Source: Rhizobiales bacterium 65-79
GTDB taxonomy: Bacteria > Pseudomonadota > Alphaproteobacteria > Rhizobiales > Rhizobiaceae
Assembly (NCBI GenBank): GCA_001896885.1
Contig: MKRJ01000014.1
Coordinates: forward strand, 310,001-374,000
Direction of reading: 5' to 3'
DNA: 64,000 nucleotides
Both the position numbers and the translations under genes were made by a program. Positions 7,832 to 17,289 of this stretch are shown piece by piece (position 1 is the stretch's first letter; every line of letters starts with the position of its first letter). The notes beneath the pieces were generated by a model that saw only the letters and a list, made by a program, of their open reading frames with translations, was not told the DNA's origin and searched no databases.

Positions 7832-9235
7832 ATGCCTGAAATTGCCGATCTGGACGCAATCTCCATCGCAAGGCTGATCTCGTCGGCTGAGATATCCGCC
7901 TGCGAAGCGGTGTCATCGGCGTTTCGGCGGATAGAGGAACAGGCGGAGCTCAATGCGTTCATCACGCTTTGCGAGGAACGCGCGCGAAGAGAGGCGGAAG
8001 CCGCCGATGCCGCGCGGATGCGCGGCGAGGCGATCGGTCCGCTTCACGGGATACCCTTCTCCGTCAAGGACCTGACCAATACCGCCGGCGTCCAGACATC
8101 CCAAGGTTCCGCGCTCTTCGCGGTCAAGGTGCCGGACGCGGATGCCGTGGCCGTCGCCAGGGCAAGGGCGGCGGGCGCCATACTGATCGGCAAGACGACC
8201 ACGCCGGAGTTCGGGCACAAGCCCTTCACCGAAGGGCCCTATTTCGGCCGCACGCTCAATCCCTGGGATCCGGCACGGACGTGCGGCGGCTCCTCCGGAG
8301 GAGCCGCCGTCGCGGTCGCGACGGGCATGGGCGCGCTCGCGCTGGGTTCCGATGGAGGCGGCTCCATCCGGATACCCGCCTCCTGTTGCGGCGTGACGGG
8401 GCTCAAGGCCACTCTCGGCGTGATCCCGAACCTGCAGGCGCCCGATCTCTTCGGCGCCAATTCCTATGTCGGCCCGATGGCCCGCAATATCGCCGACCTC
8501 GCCTATTTCTTCGACGTGCTGGCCGGACCGGATCGTCGCGACCCATACGGGCAAAGCGACGGTCTTTCCGGCCGCTCCCGCGACGGCCGTATCCGCATCG
8601 CGCTGCTTATGCGTTGCGGAAACGTGCTCGACCCGGAAGTGGAGCGAGGTGTCCTCGACGCGATCAGCCATGCCGGAAGCTTGGGGATGGATGTCGAGGA
8701 AATCGAACTCAATCTTGTCTCGCTGGAAAGTGCGTTCCTCGTCATCCTGCGCTCGGCTCTCCTGTCCCGCTTGAGGACGGCGATCGAGCAAACGCCCGAC
8801 CTGCTCGATCCGACGCTCATACGGACGGCGGAGGCAGGCCGCGCCTATTCCGCCGTCGATCTCTGGGAAGCGAATTATGCCCGGACCCGCTGCTTCGCGG
8901 CCGTCCAGAAAATATTCGAGCGCTACGACCTGATCGCCTCACCCACGCTGTCGGCGCCTCCCCTGCCGGTGGGTACCGACCCCTTCGCCTGCATCGAGAT
9001 CGATGGAAAGGATGCAGGCACCATCCGCGGAGCATGGTACCCCTACACCTTCCCGTTCAATCTGACCGGGCACCCCGCGCTTTCCATGCCATGCGGCCTG
9101 ACCCGCGACGGATTGCCGGTCGGATTGCAGCTTGTGGGACGCTGGAACGAGGACCGCTTTCTGCTCGAGATCGCGGCACGGCTCGAAGAGGCAATTGCCT
9201 TTACCGCCAGGCCGCGGGTGTTTGCCGATGCCTGA
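7832..9235 (+). CDS. amidase (amidase-signature family)
   Basis: A 467-residue amidase-signature enzyme, related to GatA, AtzF-like and aryl-amide hydrolases. The Ser-cisSer-Lys triad is complete: K79 in SVKDLTN, the cis-serine at about 154 in CGGSSGG, and the nucleophile S178 in GSDGGGSIRIPAS. Spacing between the two serines (24) equals that in characterised members. The absence of gatB/gatC and the setting in a transporter operon argue for catabolic amide hydrolysis, not tRNA amidation. GTG at 7811 could be a start but has no better ribosome site. Its last eight bases overlap the start of the ATPase gene, implying translational coupling. Confidence 0.9.
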   Translation: MPEIADLDAISIARLISSAEISACEAVSSAFRRIEEQAELNAFITLCEERARREAEAADAARMRGEAIGPLHGIPFSVKDLTNTAGVQTSQGSALFAVKVPDADAVAVARARAAGAILIGKTTTPEFGHKPFTEGPYFGRTLNPWDPARTCGGSSGGAAVAVATGMGALALGSDGGGSIRIPASCCGVTGLKATLGVIPNLQAPDLFGANSYVGPMARNIADLAYFFDVLAGPDRRDPYGQSDGLSGRSRDGRIRIALLMRCGNVLDPEVERGVLDAISHAGSLGMDVEEIELNLVSLESAFLVILRSALLSRLRTAIEQTPDLLDPTLIRTAEAGRAYSAVDLWEANYARTRCFAAVQKIFERYDLIASPTLSAPPLPVGTDPFACIEIDGKDAGTIRGAWYPYTFPFNLTGHPALSMPCGLTRDGLPVGLQLVGRWNEDRFLLEIAARLEEAIAFTARPRVFADA

Positions 9236-10196
9236 TCTGCTGGAGATCGAGGACCTCAGGATCAGTTTCCGGAAGGGAAGCGTGGTCAACGGCGTGTCCT
9301 ATTCGGTCCGGCAAGGCGAGATCGTCGGGATCGTTGGGGAAAGCGGCTCGGGCAAGAGCATGCACGCGCTGTCGGTCATGCGGCTCGTTCCGAGCGGCGG
9401 CAGGATCGACGGAGGCGCCATCCGCTTCCACGGCAAGGATCTGCTCAAGCTGGAAACGGAGGAAATGCGCCGGGTCCGCGGCCGGCAGATCGCCATGATC
9501 TTCCAGGACCCGATCTCCTCCCTCAATCCTGTCTATACCATCGGCTTCCAGCTTGCGGAGATGCTGCGCCGCCATCTCGGAATGAGCGGGACACAGGCTG
9601 CCAGCCGGGCCGCGGAGCTGCTGACGCTGGTGGGCATTCCGGATGCGCATCAGCGCCTGAACAACTATCCCCACCAGATGTCCGGCGGCATGCGCCAGCG
9701 GGTGATGATCGCGATGTCGATCGCCTGCAGGCCCGACCTGATCATAGCGGACGAGCCGACAACGGCGCTGGATGTCACGATCCAGGCCCAGATCATCGAA
9801 CTGGTCAAACGGCTGCAGCGGGAATTCAACCTGACGGTGATCTGGATTTCCCACGATCTCGGCGTCATTGCCGGCCTCGCGGAAACGGTCAACGTCATGT
9901 ATGCCGGCCATATCGTGGAGCGCGGCCCCGTCCGCAAGATATACAAAAACCCACATCACCCGTACACGGTCGGTCTGCTCGGCTCGATGCCTCGGCTCGA
10001 CCGGCGGATGAACGAAAAGCTGGTGTCCATTCCCGGCCGCCCGCCGGAGGTCGCCAATCTGCCTGGCTGCGTGTTCGCGCCGCGATGCCCGCATGCGGAT
10101 CAGAAATGCCACGCGGAGATGCCGCCCGTGACGCAGCTGGAGGGCACGCATCAAGTGCGATGCTGGCATTGGCCGCAGGTCGCGGCGAGGAACTGA
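9228..10196 (+). CDS. ABC transporter ATPase, DppD/OppD type
   Basis: A 322-residue ATPase. Walker A is GESGSGKS, the signature is MSGGMRQR, Walker B is [12 protein letters not shown], and the switch histidine lies in WISHDLGV. The C-terminal oligopeptide-transporter extension with its [14 protein letters not shown] cysteine cluster is present. It powers the Dpp-type permeases encoded upstream together with the ATPase that follows. The start overlaps the amidase stop by eight bases. Finding the ATPases at the distal end, after five enzymes, shows that the catabolic genes are embedded within one transporter operon. Confidence 0.94.
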   Translation: MPDLLEIEDLRISFRKGSVVNGVSYSVRQGEIVGIVGESGSGKSMHALSVMRLVPSGGRIDGGAIRFHGKDLLKLETEEMRRVRGRQIAMIFQDPISSLNPVYTIGFQLAEMLRRHLGMSGTQAASRAAELLTLVGIPDAHQRLNNYPHQMSGGMRQRVMIAMSIACRPDLIIADEPTTALDVTIQAQIIELVKRLQREFNLTVIWISHDLGVIAGLAETVNVMYAGHIVERGPVRKIYKNPHHPYTVGLLGSMPRLDRRMNEKLVSIPGRPPEVANLPGCVFAPRCPHADQKCHAEMPPVTQLEGTHQVRCWHWPQVAARN

Positions 10197-10200
10197 TGCC

Positions 10201-11181
10201 ATGGAAAAGACGAACACGCTCGTCGACGTGAGGTCGCTGAAGAAATACTTCCCCGTCATGCGCGGCATCGTCTTCTCGCGCAAGGTCGGCGAGATCCGAG
10301 CTGTCGACGGCGTCAGCTTCAAGATCTATGAGGGCGAGACGCTCGGCCTGGTCGGCGAGAGCGGCAGCGGCAAGACCACTGTCGGCAGGACGTTGCTGCG
10401 CCTGCAGGAGCCGACCGAGGGCGACATCATCGTGAGAGGCGAGGACTTCCTGCGGGTCAGCGGCGGCCGCCTGAAGAAGATGCGGCGCAGCATGCAGATG
10501 ATTTTCCAGGATCCGCATGCATCGCTCAACCCGCGCATGCGGGTCGAGGATATCGTCGGCGAGCCGCTTCGCGTCCAGGGCGGACTGGGCGGGAAGGAAA
10601 TCCGGAAGCGCGTCACGGAACTCCTCGAACTCGTGGGGCTGACAGCCGACACGATGGACCGGTATCCGCACGAGTTTTCAGGCGGCCAGCGGCAGCGTAT
10701 CGGCATCGCACGGGCTCTGGCGCTGAACCCGAGCCTCATCGTCTGCGACGAGGCGATCGCATCGCTGGACGTCTCCATCCAGGCCCAGATCGTCAACCTG
10801 CTCGAGGAATTGCAGGATCGGTTGGGTCTCACCTACCTGTTCATCGCGCATGATCTCAGCATGGTCCGGCACATCAGCGACCGCATCGCCGTCATGTATC
10901 TCGGCAAGATGATGGAACTGGCCAACAGGGACGAGATCTACGACGCGCCGCTGCATCCGTACACAAGGGCGCTGATTTCCGCAGTTCCGGTGCCCGACCC
11001 GGATGTCGAGGCTACTCGCCAGCGCATCGTGCTCGAAGGCGACATTCCGAGCCCTGCCAATCCGCCGCAGGGCTGCGTGTTCAGCACGAGGTGCCCTCAG
11101 GCTCAGGACCTATGCTTTGCTCGGGCGCCGGAATACCGCGAGGCAAGGCCTGGCCATTCCGTTGCCTGCCATTTCGCATAG
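10201..11181 (+). CDS. ABC transporter ATPase, DppF/OppF type
   Basis: A 326-residue ATPase and the last gene of the operon. Motifs are Walker [10 protein letters not shown], signature FSGGQRQR and Walker [13 protein letters not shown], with a catalytic glutamate and AHDLSM switch region. The cysteine-bearing C-terminal extension ([14 protein letters not shown]) is typical of DppF. It starts four bases after the preceding ATPase. Two distinct ATPases with two permeases complete a Dpp/Opp-type importer. No clear terminator with a T-run follows directly. Confidence 0.94.
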   Translation: MEKTNTLVDVRSLKKYFPVMRGIVFSRKVGEIRAVDGVSFKIYEGETLGLVGESGSGKTTVGRTLLRLQEPTEGDIIVRGEDFLRVSGGRLKKMRRSMQMIFQDPHASLNPRMRVEDIVGEPLRVQGGLGGKEIRKRVTELLELVGLTADTMDRYPHEFSGGQRQRIGIARALALNPSLIVCDEAIASLDVSIQAQIVNLLEELQDRLGLTYLFIAHDLSMVRHISDRIAVMYLGKMMELANRDEIYDAPLHPYTRALISAVPVPDPDVEATRQRIVLEGDIPSPANPPQGCVFSTRCPQAQDLCFARAPEYREARPGHSVACHFA

Positions 11182-11491
11182 CCAGCAGGTCTTCCGGAGG
11201 GCGAAACACCAAGTTCGAATGGACGGCTGGAAATCAGAACGCAAGCCAGGTCTCGTTCGCGGCACCCGACTAATGCGCAGGAGCGCGTGGTAGCGCTATG
11301 AATGAGTGCTGCTTGCAGCCGAACGCGTAACAGCAAATCCCGACGATGCCGCGTCCCTGTATCGCCATGCAGCCTTGCATCGGACGAAAGTTGAGGTCAT
11401 CCTGAGCGTGGACGGGGATGAGTCCCAAGGAAAATATTGAGACCTTACACGGTCTAGGCAGCCTCTCTGGAGGCTTTTCGGGGGAATCGAT
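11182..11491. other. intergenic region after the ABC operon
   Basis: No gene is supported here. A weak palindrome (AGACC and GGTCT) lies near 11437-11452. A short hairpin, GCCTC and GAGGC around TCTG at 11461-11474 followed by four T, stands just before the ribosome site GGGGGAA of the next gene. It may mark a promoter leader or a weak terminator; the evidence does not separate these. Confidence 0.3.
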
Positions 11492-11872
11492 ATGGCGCTT
11501 CACTACAAGTTCTTCCTGGCAGGCATCATCTTCGTCCTGCTCGGCATGATCCTCGGCATGTGGATGGGAATGAACGAAAACTTCCTCTACAAGGATGTCC
11601 ACGCTCATCTCAACCTGCTCGGCTTCGTCACCAACTTCGTCTATGGCCTCTACTATCGCGGTGATCGCGAAGCCGAAAAGATGCCACTGCCGAAGGTGCA
11701 GTTCTGGTGCTCGATCCTGGGAATGATCCTCATTACGCCCGGCATCTGGGAGGCGCAGACGCAAGGCGCGCTGGCGTGGCTGACGATCCCGGGCTCGCTG
11801 CTCTCGTTCCTGGCGATGATTCTCTTCCTCGTGGTCGTCATCCAGCGCTCGCGCAGCACGGTCGCGGCATAA
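11492..11872 (+). CDS. small four-helix membrane protein resembling a heme-copper oxidase subunit I fragment
   Basis: A 126-residue protein with four predicted membrane helices, at roughly residues 5-27, 39-58, 70-92 and 95-118. The stretch DVHAHLNLLGFVTNFVYGLY resembles the histidine-bearing helix of cbb3/NorB-type subunit I, and database entries of this kind are often named cytochrome-c oxidase. It is far too short to be an oxidase: other heme and copper ligands are absent and no partner subunit lies nearby. GGGGGAA precedes the ATG by six bases. It may be a stand-alone membrane protein that keeps one heme-binding helix pair. Function is not known. Confidence 0.6.
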   Translation: MALHYKFFLAGIIFVLLGMILGMWMGMNENFLYKDVHAHLNLLGFVTNFVYGLYYRGDREAEKMPLPKVQFWCSILGMILITPGIWEAQTQGALAWLTIPGSLLSFLAMILFLVVVIQRSRSTVAA

Positions 11873-11960
11873 GGCGGACAAGCCCGGGTTTCATCGGGGT
11901 CGGGGCGCGGGTGGTCTCACGCCCTCTGGCGTTGTCGCCGCCGGGCGGTTATGAGCGGGC

Positions 11961-12299
11961 ATGATACGCACGGCATGCAGAATCATCGGGTGGCTCCTCA
12001 TCGCGGGGATCGTCTTCGCGACGGTCTCGCCGATCGGCATGCGCCCCCGGCTCGGCTTCGGGCCCGACTTCGATCGTTTCATCGGTTTTCTCGCGGCCGG
12101 ACTGTTCCTGGGTTTCGGTTATCGGCGGCGCTGGCTATGGATAATGGGCTTCATCGCCATCGCCGCGTTCGGCATCGAGACGATGCAGATGCTGACCCCG
12201 GACCGGCATGCAAGGATCTGGGACGCCCTGGTCAAGGCCGCGGGCGGCATTCTCGGCGTGCTCGCAGCGCATGTGGTGCTCGTGCTCAGCGCATCCTGA
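11961..12299 (+). CDS. VanZ-like small membrane protein
   Basis: A 112-residue protein with three to four hydrophobic segments. The pattern DFDRFIGFLAAGLFLGFGY, then IETMQMLTPDRHARIWDALV, then a glycine-rich last helix matches the VanZ-like family (acidic-histidine/arginine pair, E-x-x-Q and D-R-x-A). VanZ gives low-level teicoplanin resistance in enterococci, but most bacterial homologues have no known role, and resistance should not be assumed here. No functional partner is next to it. Confidence 0.65.
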   Translation: MIRTACRIIGWLLIAGIVFATVSPIGMRPRLGFGPDFDRFIGFLAAGLFLGFGYRRRWLWIMGFIAIAAFGIETMQMLTPDRHARIWDALVKAAGGILGVLAAHVVLVLSAS

Positions 12300-12432
12300 C
12301 GGAATTTTCGAAGCGGAAACCAAAGAACGGCATTCGCTAAGCGAATTCCGTTGCGTGTGCTATCGTCGGCGCAGGGCTGGTTTTAGACCTCATGGTCCAG
12401 GGTCCGCCGGCGAAACGGAGATGGCATAACGC

Positions 12433-12777
12433 ATGCTGATGGGTCTCTTCCGGCAGCGGTCGGCCGAGCGTGACCGCGACAACGACATGGCCAGGGCCGA
12501 GCGCATCGTAAAGCTCCTCGGCGAAATCAGGGCCGAACTCGAACAGGAAAAGAACGGTCTCCGGCAGCGTTACGACCGTACCGTGGAAAACGCTTCGACG
12601 CTGACCTTCGCCATCGACGGCGAAGGCGAAAGCGACTGGTCCAACCGCAAGCTCAAGGACCTCGAATCCGGCATGGTCTATTGCGAGAAGCGCACGAAAT
12701 CGATCGCGCGGTTCGATGCCGAGATCGCGGAATTGCAGGGCATGGCGGAGAAGCTTCTGGCGCGAAGGAAATCCTGA
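12433..12777 (+). CDS. conserved hypothetical, coiled-coil protein
   Basis: A 114-residue, highly charged soluble protein without a signal peptide. Residues 15-55 and 75-112 form heptad-like helices rich in Glu, Arg, Lys and Leu (for example KLLGEIRAELEQEKNGLRQR). No domain is recognised. ATG 12433 and ATG 12439 are both possible. It ends 21 bases before the convergent cobQ gene. Coding is supported by codon pattern and length, but the function is unknown. Confidence 0.6.
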   Translation: MLMGLFRQRSAERDRDNDMARAERIVKLLGEIRAELEQEKNGLRQRYDRTVENASTLTFAIDGEGESDWSNRKLKDLESGMVYCEKRTKSIARFDAEIAELQGMAEKLLARRKS

Positions 12778-12797
12778 ACGCCGTCGTGCCCGGCCGG

Positions 12798-14267
12798 CTA
12801 GCGGGCGGCCGCCAGCAAAGCATCGCAATCGAGATGTTCCTCAAGCGCGTCGGCGATTCCATCGAGCGCGCTCTCCACGGCCGCGCGGTGGTCGATGTTG
12901 CCGGCGCCGACGCCGAGGCTCTCCAGGTATCTTCGCCGGAATTCGTCGGCGCCGAACAGGCCGTGGAGATAGGTGCCGAAGACCTTGCCGTCGGGTGAAG
13001 CCGCCCCCTCGCCGGTTCCGTCGATTTCGGCGACGGGGCGCAGGCAATCCGCCCCCATCGTGCGGCCCATATGGATTTCATAGCCGTCGAGCGGCGCATC
13101 GAACCGGACGGAGCGCGCCGTCGTCTTGCGGACTGTCTTTCGCGGCTCCATCACCGTCTCGACATCGAGCAGCCCAAGTCCCTCGGCGCGGCGTAGATCG
13201 CCTTCGACCCCCTCCGGATCGGAAACATGGCGGCCGAGCATCTGGTAGCCTCCGCAAAGCCCGACGACATGGCCGCCGCGCCTCCGATGGGCGGCAAGGT
13301 CGCGGTCCCAGCCATTCGCGCGGAAATGCGCCAGATCAGCAATGGTCGATTTCGAGCCGGGGATGACGACAAGCCCGGCATCGGCGGGTAGCGGCGTGCC
13401 GGGCGGCACGAACACGACCTGCAGGCCGGGTTCGGCGCGGAGCGGGTCGAGATCGTCGAAATTGGCGATGCGGCCGAGCATGGGGACGGCGACCTTGAGC
13501 GCCCCTTCTTCGCCGCCGGCCAGATGCTCCAGGACGACCGAATCCTCCGACGGAAGGCGCGCCGCATCCTTCAGCCATGGTACCACGCCGAAGCACGGCC
13601 AGCCCGTATAGCGCCCTATGGCCTGTAGCCCGTCGTCGAAGAGGGATATGTCGCCGCGGAACTTGTTGACGATGTAGCCAACGATCAACCGCCGGTCCTC
13701 GTCGGGCAGGATGTGGTGCGTGCCGACCAGCGAGGCGATCACCCCGCCGCGGTCGATGTCGCCGACCAGCACCACCGGCACGCCGGCCCGCGTGGCGAAG
13801 CCCATATTGGCGATGTCGCGGTCGCGCAGGTTGATCTCGGCGGGCGACCCTGCGCCCTCGACCACGACGAGATCGGCGCCCTTCCCCACTTCGCCCCAGG
13901 ACTGCATCACCGCATCGAGCAGCCGACCCTTCAGCGCCTGATAGTCGCGGGCGCCTGCCGCGCCGAAGACCCTGCCCTGCACGACCACCTGCGCACCGAT
14001 GTCACTTTGCGGCTTCAAGAGGACCGGGTTCATGTAGACGGTGGGCGGCACGCCGCAGGCGAGCGCCTGCAGCCATTGCGCACGGCCGATCTCGCCCATT
14101 TCACCGCTGCCGGGTATTTCGGCAACGGCGGCGTTGTTCGACATGTTCTGCGGCTTGAAAGGCCGTACGGAAAGACCGCGCCGCCGCGCCACCCGGCACA
14201 GCCCCGCGACCAGCACCGTCTTGCCGACATCGGAGCCGGTGCCCTGCAGCATGATCGCCCCGGTCAC
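12798..14267 (-). CDS. cobQ: cobyric acid synthase
   Basis: A 489-residue enzyme that amidates four side chains of adenosylcobyrinic acid a,c-diamide using glutamine and ATP, in late cobalamin synthesis. The N-terminal dethiobiotin-synthetase-like domain shows the P-loop GTGSDVGKT (residues 9-17) and KPQNMSNNA. The C-terminal class I glutaminase domain shows the nucleophile cysteine in [10 protein letters not shown] and a histidine in TYLHGLF. Length is normal. The ATG overlaps the stop of the upstream cupin gene by four bases (ATGA). No other cobalamin gene is in the window, so this copy stands apart from any cob cluster. Confidence 0.95.
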   Translation of the reverse strand: MTGAIMLQGTGSDVGKTVLVAGLCRVARRRGLSVRPFKPQNMSNNAAVAEIPGSGEMGEIGRAQWLQALACGVPPTVYMNPVLLKPQSDIGAQVVVQGRVFGAAGARDYQALKGRLLDAVMQSWGEVGKGADLVVVEGAGSPAEINLRDRDIANMGFATRAGVPVVLVGDIDRGGVIASLVGTHHILPDEDRRLIVGYIVNKFRGDISLFDDGLQAIGRYTGWPCFGVVPWLKDAARLPSEDSVVLEHLAGGEEGALKVAVPMLGRIANFDDLDPLRAEPGLQVVFVPPGTPLPADAGLVVIPGSKSTIADLAHFRANGWDRDLAAHRRRGGHVVGLCGGYQMLGRHVSDPEGVEGDLRRAEGLGLLDVETVMEPRKTVRKTTARSVRFDAPLDGYEIHMGRTMGADCLRPVAEIDGTGEGAASPDGKVFGTYLHGLFGADEFRRRYLESLGVGAGNIDHRAAVESALDGIADALEEHLDCDALLAAAR

Positions 14268-14866
14268 GCCTGTGCCGCCCTGCCGGTTACGGTGGAACGC
14301 TCTGCAAGCGGGCCGCCGCGCCAGAGATAGAGCGCCAGAAGCGGCTCGGCGCCCGTCTTCATCGCGTGGCTGACATTGGAGGGATGGTGGATGACCGCGC
14401 CTGCCGGCTTCTCCAAATAGACGCCGTCGCCTCTCCGCCAGGCCGTGCCGCCTGTCAGCGGAATGTAGATTTCCTCGGCGAAATGGTGATGATCGGGGTA
14501 GTGGAGATGCGGACCGAGGATCAGGAAGCCGCCGGCCATCCGCTCATTGGCGAAATGTCCGCGCGTCCCGAAGAGCTCCATCCAGCCGTAATTCTCGATG
14601 AAGTCCGGGCCGAAATCCGCCTCGCTGTAGGTCTGGCCCCAATGGAAGGCGTTCCGGTTCCCGGCGAGGAAACCGATGATCTCCCGGCCTTCCTCCGCGA
14701 TCGAGGAAATCCGGTCGAGGTGATGCAGGCAGGGCAGCGGCCCTGCCGAGAGCGCGCGCTCCTCCATCGACCAGTCCGCTCCGTCGATGAAGCTCGCCAG
14801 CATCGGTGCCTCGATGCCGGCGAGATAGGCACGGGTCGCCGTCAGCAATCTGCGATGAAGGTCCAT
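14264..14866 (-). CDS. cupin protein of the DMSP lyase family (DddQ/DddL-like)
   Basis: A 200-residue protein whose C-terminal half is a cupin with the metal-site pattern of DMSP lyases: H128, E132 and Y134 in [13 protein letters not shown], and H167 in [10 protein letters not shown]. In characterised DddQ the zinc ligands and catalytic tyrosine are spaced H-x3-E-x-Y with a last histidine about 38 residues after the first; here it is 39. The ending [10 protein letters not shown] is also family-like. DMSP lyases release dimethyl sulfide and acrylate. Activity in this terrestrial-type genome is not assured, and many family members have untested substrates. The gene overlaps cobQ and is divergent from the acyl-CoA dehydrogenase gene. 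Confidence 0.75.
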   Translation of the reverse strand: MDLHRRLLTATRAYLAGIEAPMLASFIDGADWSMEERALSAGPLPCLHHLDRISSIAEEGREIIGFLAGNRNAFHWGQTYSEADFGPDFIENYGWMELFGTRGHFANERMAGGFLILGPHLHYPDHHHFAEEIYIPLTGGTAWRRGDGVYLEKPAGAVIHHPSNVSHAMKTGAEPLLALYLWRGGPLAERSTVTGRAAQA

Positions 14867-14965
14867 GGCGCTCGCGTGCACAGCCTCTTTGCGGATCGTT
14901 GCGTTGCGCAACGCCGCCGATGCTTTAGACTGCCGCGGAGGCGAGGAGCAAGCAGGGAGGCTGTC

Positions 14966-16144
14966 ATGGACGCCGTCGTCGATCATGCCGCCGGCCAGTT
15001 CGAGCTGAACGAGGATCAGCGCGCGATCCAGGAGATGACCAGGGGCTTCGCCGCCGAGCGCGTCGCCCCCCATGCGCTCGACTGGGACAAGGAACGCTTT
15101 TTTCCCGCCGCGATCATCCGCGAGACCGGGCCGCTCGGCTTCGGGGGCATCTATATAGGCGAAGATGTCGGCGGCTCGGGACTCGGCCGGCTCGACGCGG
15201 TCCTGATCTTCGAGGCGCTCGCCGCCGCCTGTCCCGCCTTCGCGTCCTTCATCTCGATCCACAACATGGCGGCATGGATGATCGACAGGTTCGGCGACGA
15301 TACTCAGCGCCAGCGCTTCCTGCCGAAGCTCACATCGATGGAATGGCTGGCGAGCTATTGCCTGACCGAACCAGGCTCCGGTTCCGACGCGGCGGCGCTC
15401 AAGGCCGGCGCCGTGCGTAGCGGCGGCAACGGCAGCGACTACGTGCTGAACGGTGCCAAGCAGTTCATCTCGGGCGCCGGCGACTCGGATGTGTATGTCG
15501 CCATGGTGCGCACGGGAGAGGACGGGCCGAAGGGCATCTCCACGCTGGTGATCCCGAAGGATGCGCCCGGCCTTTCCTTCGGCGCCATGGAAAGCAAGAT
15601 GGGCTGGCACATGCAGGCGACGCGGCAGGTGATCTTCGAGGATTGCAAGGTGCCTGCGGAAAACCTGCTTTCCGGCGAGGGCGTCGGCTTCAAGATCGCC
15701 ATGGCCGGGCTCGACGGCGGCCGGCTGAACATCGCCGCCTGCTCGCTCGGCGGGGCGCAGGCCGCGCTCGACAAGGCGCTTGCCTACGCGCATGAGAGGC
15801 AGGCCTTCGGGCGACCAATCGACCAGTTCCAGGCGCTGCAATTCAAGCTCGCCGATATGGAGACCAACCTGCAGGCCTCGCGCGTTCTTCTCTACAGCGC
15901 CGCCTCCAGGCTCGACCGCAAGGCACCAGACGCGACCAAATGGTCGGCCATGGCCAAGCGCTTCGTGACCGACGCCTGCTTCGACGTCGCCAACGACGCG
16001 CTCCAGATTCACGGCGGCTACGGCTACCTGCACGATTATGGCGTCGAGAAGCTGGTGCGCGACCTGCGCGTGCACCAGATCCTCGAAGGCACCAACGAGA
16101 TCATGCGCGTGATCATCGCGAGGGATTTGATTGGCCGGCATTAG
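14966..16144 (+). CDS. acyl-CoA dehydrogenase, probable isobutyryl-CoA dehydrogenase
   Basis: A 392-residue FAD enzyme with the family signatures CLTEPGSGSDAAALK in the middle domain and QILEGTNEIMRVIIARDLI at the C-terminus. The catalytic glutamate is in YLHDYGVEKLVRD or the ILEGTNE region depending on subfamily; the latter fits short-chain enzymes. Similarity in the IHNMAAWMIDRFG and GAKQFISGAGDSDVYVAMVR segments points to isobutyryl-CoA dehydrogenase. The next gene is 3-hydroxyisobutyrate dehydrogenase, the next-but-two step of valine breakdown, which supports this reading. ATG 14966 follows AGGGAGG. The upstream extension of the frame overlaps the divergent cupin gene and is rejected. Confidence 0.88.
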   Translation: MDAVVDHAAGQFELNEDQRAIQEMTRGFAAERVAPHALDWDKERFFPAAIIRETGPLGFGGIYIGEDVGGSGLGRLDAVLIFEALAAACPAFASFISIHNMAAWMIDRFGDDTQRQRFLPKLTSMEWLASYCLTEPGSGSDAAALKAGAVRSGGNGSDYVLNGAKQFISGAGDSDVYVAMVRTGEDGPKGISTLVIPKDAPGLSFGAMESKMGWHMQATRQVIFEDCKVPAENLLSGEGVGFKIAMAGLDGGRLNIAACSLGGAQAALDKALAYAHERQAFGRPIDQFQALQFKLADMETNLQASRVLLYSAASRLDRKAPDATKWSAMAKRFVTDACFDVANDALQIHGGYGYLHDYGVEKLVRDLRVHQILEGTNEIMRVIIARDLIGRH

Positions 16145-16205
16145 GCAGTCGGCAGATAGGCAATCGGAACCCGACTGCCGACTGCCTATTGCCGATCTGC
16201 CCTAT
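16145..16205. repeat. palindromic GGCAATCGGCA-type repeat, gene-free copy
   Basis: Two inverted arms, GGCAGTCGGCAGATAGGCAA on the left and its near reverse complement on the right (CTGCCTATTGCCGATCTGCC), meet at about AACC. They form an imperfect stem of roughly 24 bp. The unit GGCARTMGGCA is shared with 19992-20066 and with both flanks of the four-helix-bundle gene at 37080-37466. It fills the gap between the acyl-CoA dehydrogenase and mmsB genes without disturbing the latter's ribosome site (GAAGGAG). Confidence 0.7.
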
Positions 16206-16220
16206 TGAAGGAGCGCACCA

Positions 16221-17105
16221 ATGACCACCATCGCATTCATCGGCCTCGGCAATATGGGCAACCCCATGGCCGCGAACCTGGTCAAGGCGGGACACGAGGT
16301 GCGCGGCTTCGACCTCGTCCCGGAGAGCCTCAAGGTCGCCCGCGACAATGGCGTGGTCGTCATGGCGAACGCCCCGGCAGCGGTGAAGGACGCGGAAATC
16401 GTGATCACCATGCTGCCGGCCGGAAAGCATGTGCTTTCCGTCTATGAAGACATCGTCGCCAAGGCCGCCAAGGGCACGCTCTTCATCGATTCCTCGACCA
16501 TCGACGTCGATTCCGCCCGCAAGGCCCATGCCATCGCGACGAAACACGGCATGCTGTCGGTCGATGCACCGGTATCGGGCGGCGTCGGTGGGGCTACCGC
16601 CGGCACGCTGACCTTCATGGCCGGCGGCTCGAAAGAGGCCTTCGCCAGGGCCGAGCCGATCCTGCAGCCGATGGCCGGCCGCACCGTGCATTGCGGCGAA
16701 GGCGGCTCCGGACAGGCGGCGAAGATCTGCAACAATATGATCCTCGGCATCTCGATGATCGGCGTCGGCGAAGCCTTCGTGCTGGCGGAAAAGCTCGGCC
16801 TCTCGCACCAGGCGCTCTTCGATGTCGCCTCGACCTCGTCGGGCCAGTGCTGGTCGCTGACGACCTATTGCCCGGTGCCCGGCCCGGTGCCGGCGTCGCC
16901 CGCCAACAAAGGCTACAAGCCGGGCTTCGCCGCCGCCCTGATGCTGAAGGATCTGAAGCTCAGCCAGAAGGCTGCGCAGGCCGCCGGCGCGGCCACGCCG
17001 CTCGGTGCCGAGGCAACCCAGCTTTATGCGCTTTTCAACCAGCAGGGCCACTCGGGCGACGACTTTTCCGGTATCATTAATTTCCTGCGCGGCGCGGAAA
17101 AGTAG
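16221..17105 (+). CDS. mmsB: 3-hydroxyisobutyrate dehydrogenase
   Basis: A 294-residue NAD-dependent beta-hydroxyacid dehydrogenase that oxidises 3-hydroxyisobutyrate to methylmalonate semialdehyde in valine catabolism. The N-terminal FIGLGNMGNPMAANLVKAG is the dinucleotide site with the family signature. DAPVSGGVGGATAGTL binds the substrate carboxylate and K168 in GQAAKICNNM is the catalytic lysine. The full C-terminal helical domain, including KGYKPGFAAALMLKDL, is present. The ribosome site GAAGGAG stands nine bases before the ATG. It probably forms a unit with the acyl-CoA dehydrogenase gene upstream, split by a small palindromic repeat. Confidence 0.93.
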   Translation: MTTIAFIGLGNMGNPMAANLVKAGHEVRGFDLVPESLKVARDNGVVVMANAPAAVKDAEIVITMLPAGKHVLSVYEDIVAKAAKGTLFIDSSTIDVDSARKAHAIATKHGMLSVDAPVSGGVGGATAGTLTFMAGGSKEAFARAEPILQPMAGRTVHCGEGGSGQAAKICNNMILGISMIGVGEAFVLAEKLGLSHQALFDVASTSSGQCWSLTTYCPVPGPVPASPANKGYKPGFAAALMLKDLKLSQKAAQAAGAATPLGAEATQLYALFNQQGHSGDDFSGIINFLRGAEK

Positions 17106-17289
17106 GCTGCCAGCATCAAACGCTTTGCCGAGCGGGCGGCGAACCGTGACTTCCTGGGTCGTGGAATTACCGAGCCGTTACGCGAATGACGCGCAGTCGC
17201 CGGAGCGTTTCAAGTCATGGTTTTTATTCACCTATTGAAGACAAAAACCGTTATTTTTAGGTTTGCTTAAGCTCTCGATAACCGCACGG

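Noticed and set aside
11961-12299. Glycopeptide resistance gene
   Set aside because: VanZ-like similarity alone does not indicate resistance. No vanHAX-type genes are present, and the organism type is Gram-negative.
14366-14965. N-terminal extension of the acyl-CoA dehydrogenase
   Set aside because: It is antisense to the DMSP-lyase-like cupin gene, and a strong ribosome site stands before ATG 14966.
16145-16205. CRISPR-like repeat array
   Set aside because: The GGCAATCGGCA units are tandem or inverted without spacers of regular length, and no cas genes are present.
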